This document shows positions 62,251 through 64,000 of a stretch of DNA of 64,000 nucleotides, in pieces (within the stretch, counting starts at the first letter, position 1; every line of letters begins with the position of its first letter). Source of the stretch: Epiperipatus broadwayi (Eukaryota > Onychophora > Udeonychophora > Euonychophora > Peripatidae); contig JAQFVV010013371.1 of the NCBI GenBank assembly GCA_028023455.1, positions 1-64,000 of the forward strand, read 5' to 3'. Position numbers and translations under genes: made by a program. Below the pieces are notes generated by a model. The model was not told where the DNA came from and searched no databases. It worked only from the letters and a program-made list of their open reading frames with translations.

Positions 62251-64000
62251 ATGAAAATAACTGATACACTTTTAAAAACTGCAACAAAGATAGCTGGTAG
62301 AAAAAAGCAGCAATTGACAAATAAAATTTGTATTGAAACTAGACAATTTATGAAGAAAAGAAGAAATATGAAGATATACAAAAATGATGCATTAAAAAGA
62401 ATTGAATATCTCGAATTTTGTAAAATGGTGCGGAAAAGAGTTGAAAATGATATAAGAAAGTATCACTGTGAACTAGCAAGGAAAGCTGTAGAAGAAAATA
62501 AAAGTCTTAAGAATGTAAAACAATATTTTGGTATTGGTAGGAAATTTATATCTGCAATAAAAAAAAAGATGGAATTATTACTAAAAGGAGAGATGATATC
62601 ATGAAATAGATACAAGACTTCTATCAAGAATTATATAGTAATAAAAAACAAGTATCTCCTATATTTATTATATCTTCTGAATTACCCAAAATTTTAAATG
62701 AAGAATTGAGACATGCAATTAAATTTATAAAGAAAAGAAGGGTTCCAGGTAATGATGGAATTATAATTGATATATTAAAAGAAGCAGGTAAAGAAATAGA
62801 TTTTTTTAAACAAAGTGTATACCAAATGTCTAAATGATAAAAGTGTACTAGATGATTGGAAAAATGCAGTATTAATATTAATATTTAAAAAAGGTGATAA
62901 AGAAGATGTTAGAAATTAAAGATCTATCAGCATTTTATTAGTTTTATACAAAATATTTTATCAAGATAATTACAACTCATCTACAGAGAACATTGGATTT
63001 CCACCAAGCAAGAGAACAAGCTGGTTTCAAAAATGGTTTTAGCATAGTAGATGATATCCAGGTATTGAGAGAAATTATAGAAAGGACAAATAAATATGAT
63101 TTGCCATTATACTTTGGATTTGTAGATTATGAAAACGCATTTGATTCTATAAACATTTTTTTCAGTGATTAAAACATTGGATCATCAAGGTATAGATCCA
63201 GGATATTGTCATATTTTAAAGAATATTTATAAAAATGCAACAACAATTATATTACATAATGATACTAGGAAAGTCAACATTGAGAAGGGTGTAAGACAGG
63301 ATGACTCCATATCTCCAAAACGTTTTACAACAGTGCTGCAAGAAGTATTTTGCGGATTAAAATTGGAAGTTAAAGGAGTAAAAATAAATGAAGATTTTTT
63401 AAGTCATTTAGATTTTTCATATGATGTAGTTGTTTTTGTAAATAACATTTTAGAACTTCAGAAAATGTTGTAGGAGTTATCAGATGAAAGTAGGAAAGTA
63501 GGACTATAAGTAAATGTTAAAAAGACTAAAGTAATGTTTAATGAATTTTCTCAAAATATGAAAATAAAGATTGATTATGATAAGTTAGAAGAAGTTAACA
63601 GCTACAAATATTTTTGTCAGATTATTAATACAGGTGGAAAATAATGAATGAATTTAATCATAGAATTAAACTTGGTTGGAGTGCTTTTGTTAGAAATAAC
63701 TTGATACTAAAGGAAATATGCCTATGTGTTTGAAAAGGAAGGTTTTTAATAAATGTGTTTTACCAGTTCTTATTTATGGATCTGAGATTTGGACACTTAA
63801 TAGAAGAGCAATATCGAGCATCCAGACCATTCAAAAATACATAGAGAGATGCATGTTGGAAATAACAAGAAAATCTCAAAAATGCAATATATGAGTAAGA
63901 GAACAAACAGGTGTTCCTGATCTCCTTGAAAAAATTAAAAGACTGAAGTGGAGTTGGGATGAACATATTGCTAGAAGACATGATAATAGATGGACAATTA
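62251..64000 (+). pseudogene. LINE reverse transcriptase (RTE-like), catalytically dead, partial
   Basis: The linker (62251-62604) is followed by RT blocks: IKKRRVPGNDGII, FGFVDYENAFDSI (motif A, Asp kept, about 63118), LDHQGIDPGYCHILKNIY, then VRQDDSISPKRF (motif B, usually RQGDSISPKLF). Motif C at about 63417-63428 reads FSYD instead of FADD, so a catalytic Asp is lost. The C-terminal part near 63760-64000 contains VLPVLIYGSEIWTL and RLKWSWDEHIARR, typical of RTE ends. Confidence 0.87.

Larger units (their letters stand above)
61451..64000 (+). mobile_element. RTE-like LINE, continues past the window end
   Basis: Endonuclease, linker, RT and C-terminal segments appear in the normal order on one strand, all broken by stops and indels. 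The 3' end lies beyond the window. Confidence 0.85.

Overview
The window looks like AT-rich nuclear DNA from an invertebrate animal. It has no operons, long stretches without coding sequence, many (TA)n and (AAT)n microsatellites, and a dense load of decayed eukaryotic transposable elements. I recognise no intact host protein gene. The mix of Penelope-like elements (PLEs), an RTE-like LINE, other non-LTR LINEs, a Ty3-type LTR element, piggyBac and a pogo/Tigger-like MITE fits a metazoan such as a mollusc or other lophotrochozoan, but the sequence does not fix the lineage.

Layout. 0.7-3.4 kb: a tRNA-like Pol III promoter, three fold-back elements and one hammerhead-ribozyme (HHR) repeat. 7.05-7.4 kb: a 325-bp insertion with a 13-bp target-site duplication (TSD) and a well-formed HHR on the minus strand. 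8.5-10.2 kb: a broken PLE reverse transcriptase (RT) and GIY-YIG gene. 15.7-20.4 kb: GIY-YIG fragments next to inverted and tandem HHR repeats with a unit of about 404-418 bp. 24.4-30.6 kb: a Ty3-type element with about 1.5-kb LTRs, gag and integrase remnants and no RT. 30.7-36.5 kb: two non-autonomous piggyBac copies in opposite orientation, each flanked by TTAA and each keeping only the transposase N-terminus; the second sits inside an LTR-like repeat also found at 55.2-56.3 kb. 40.8-43.1 kb: PLE 3' ends in palindromic arrangement and a long-TIR MITE. 46.3-47.2 kb: a minus-strand LINE tail. 47.3-48.7 kb: a PLE remnant joined to decayed HHR repeats. 50.3-54.15 kb: a LINE inside an inverted duplication. 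54.7-55.2 kb: nested palindromes. 60.4-61.3 kb: a Tigger-like MITE. 61.4 kb to the end: an RTE-type LINE with endonuclease and a dead RT.

The most interesting system is the HHR repeat family. At least five sites keep the CUGANGA...GAAA...NUH core with pairing stems I, II and III. At one locus two same-strand pairs, in opposite orientations, are spaced 403 bp and 582 bp (404 plus a 178-bp duplication). This is the layout expected of PLE pseudo-LTRs or of animal retrozymes that release small circular RNAs, and GIY-YIG fragments lie directly beside three of the repeat loci. A second, more speculative signal is a set of small symmetric phase-1 exon candidates (21, 24, 30 and 21 nt) between 43 and 54 kb, which could mark a host micro-exon gene whose introns carry the transposons.
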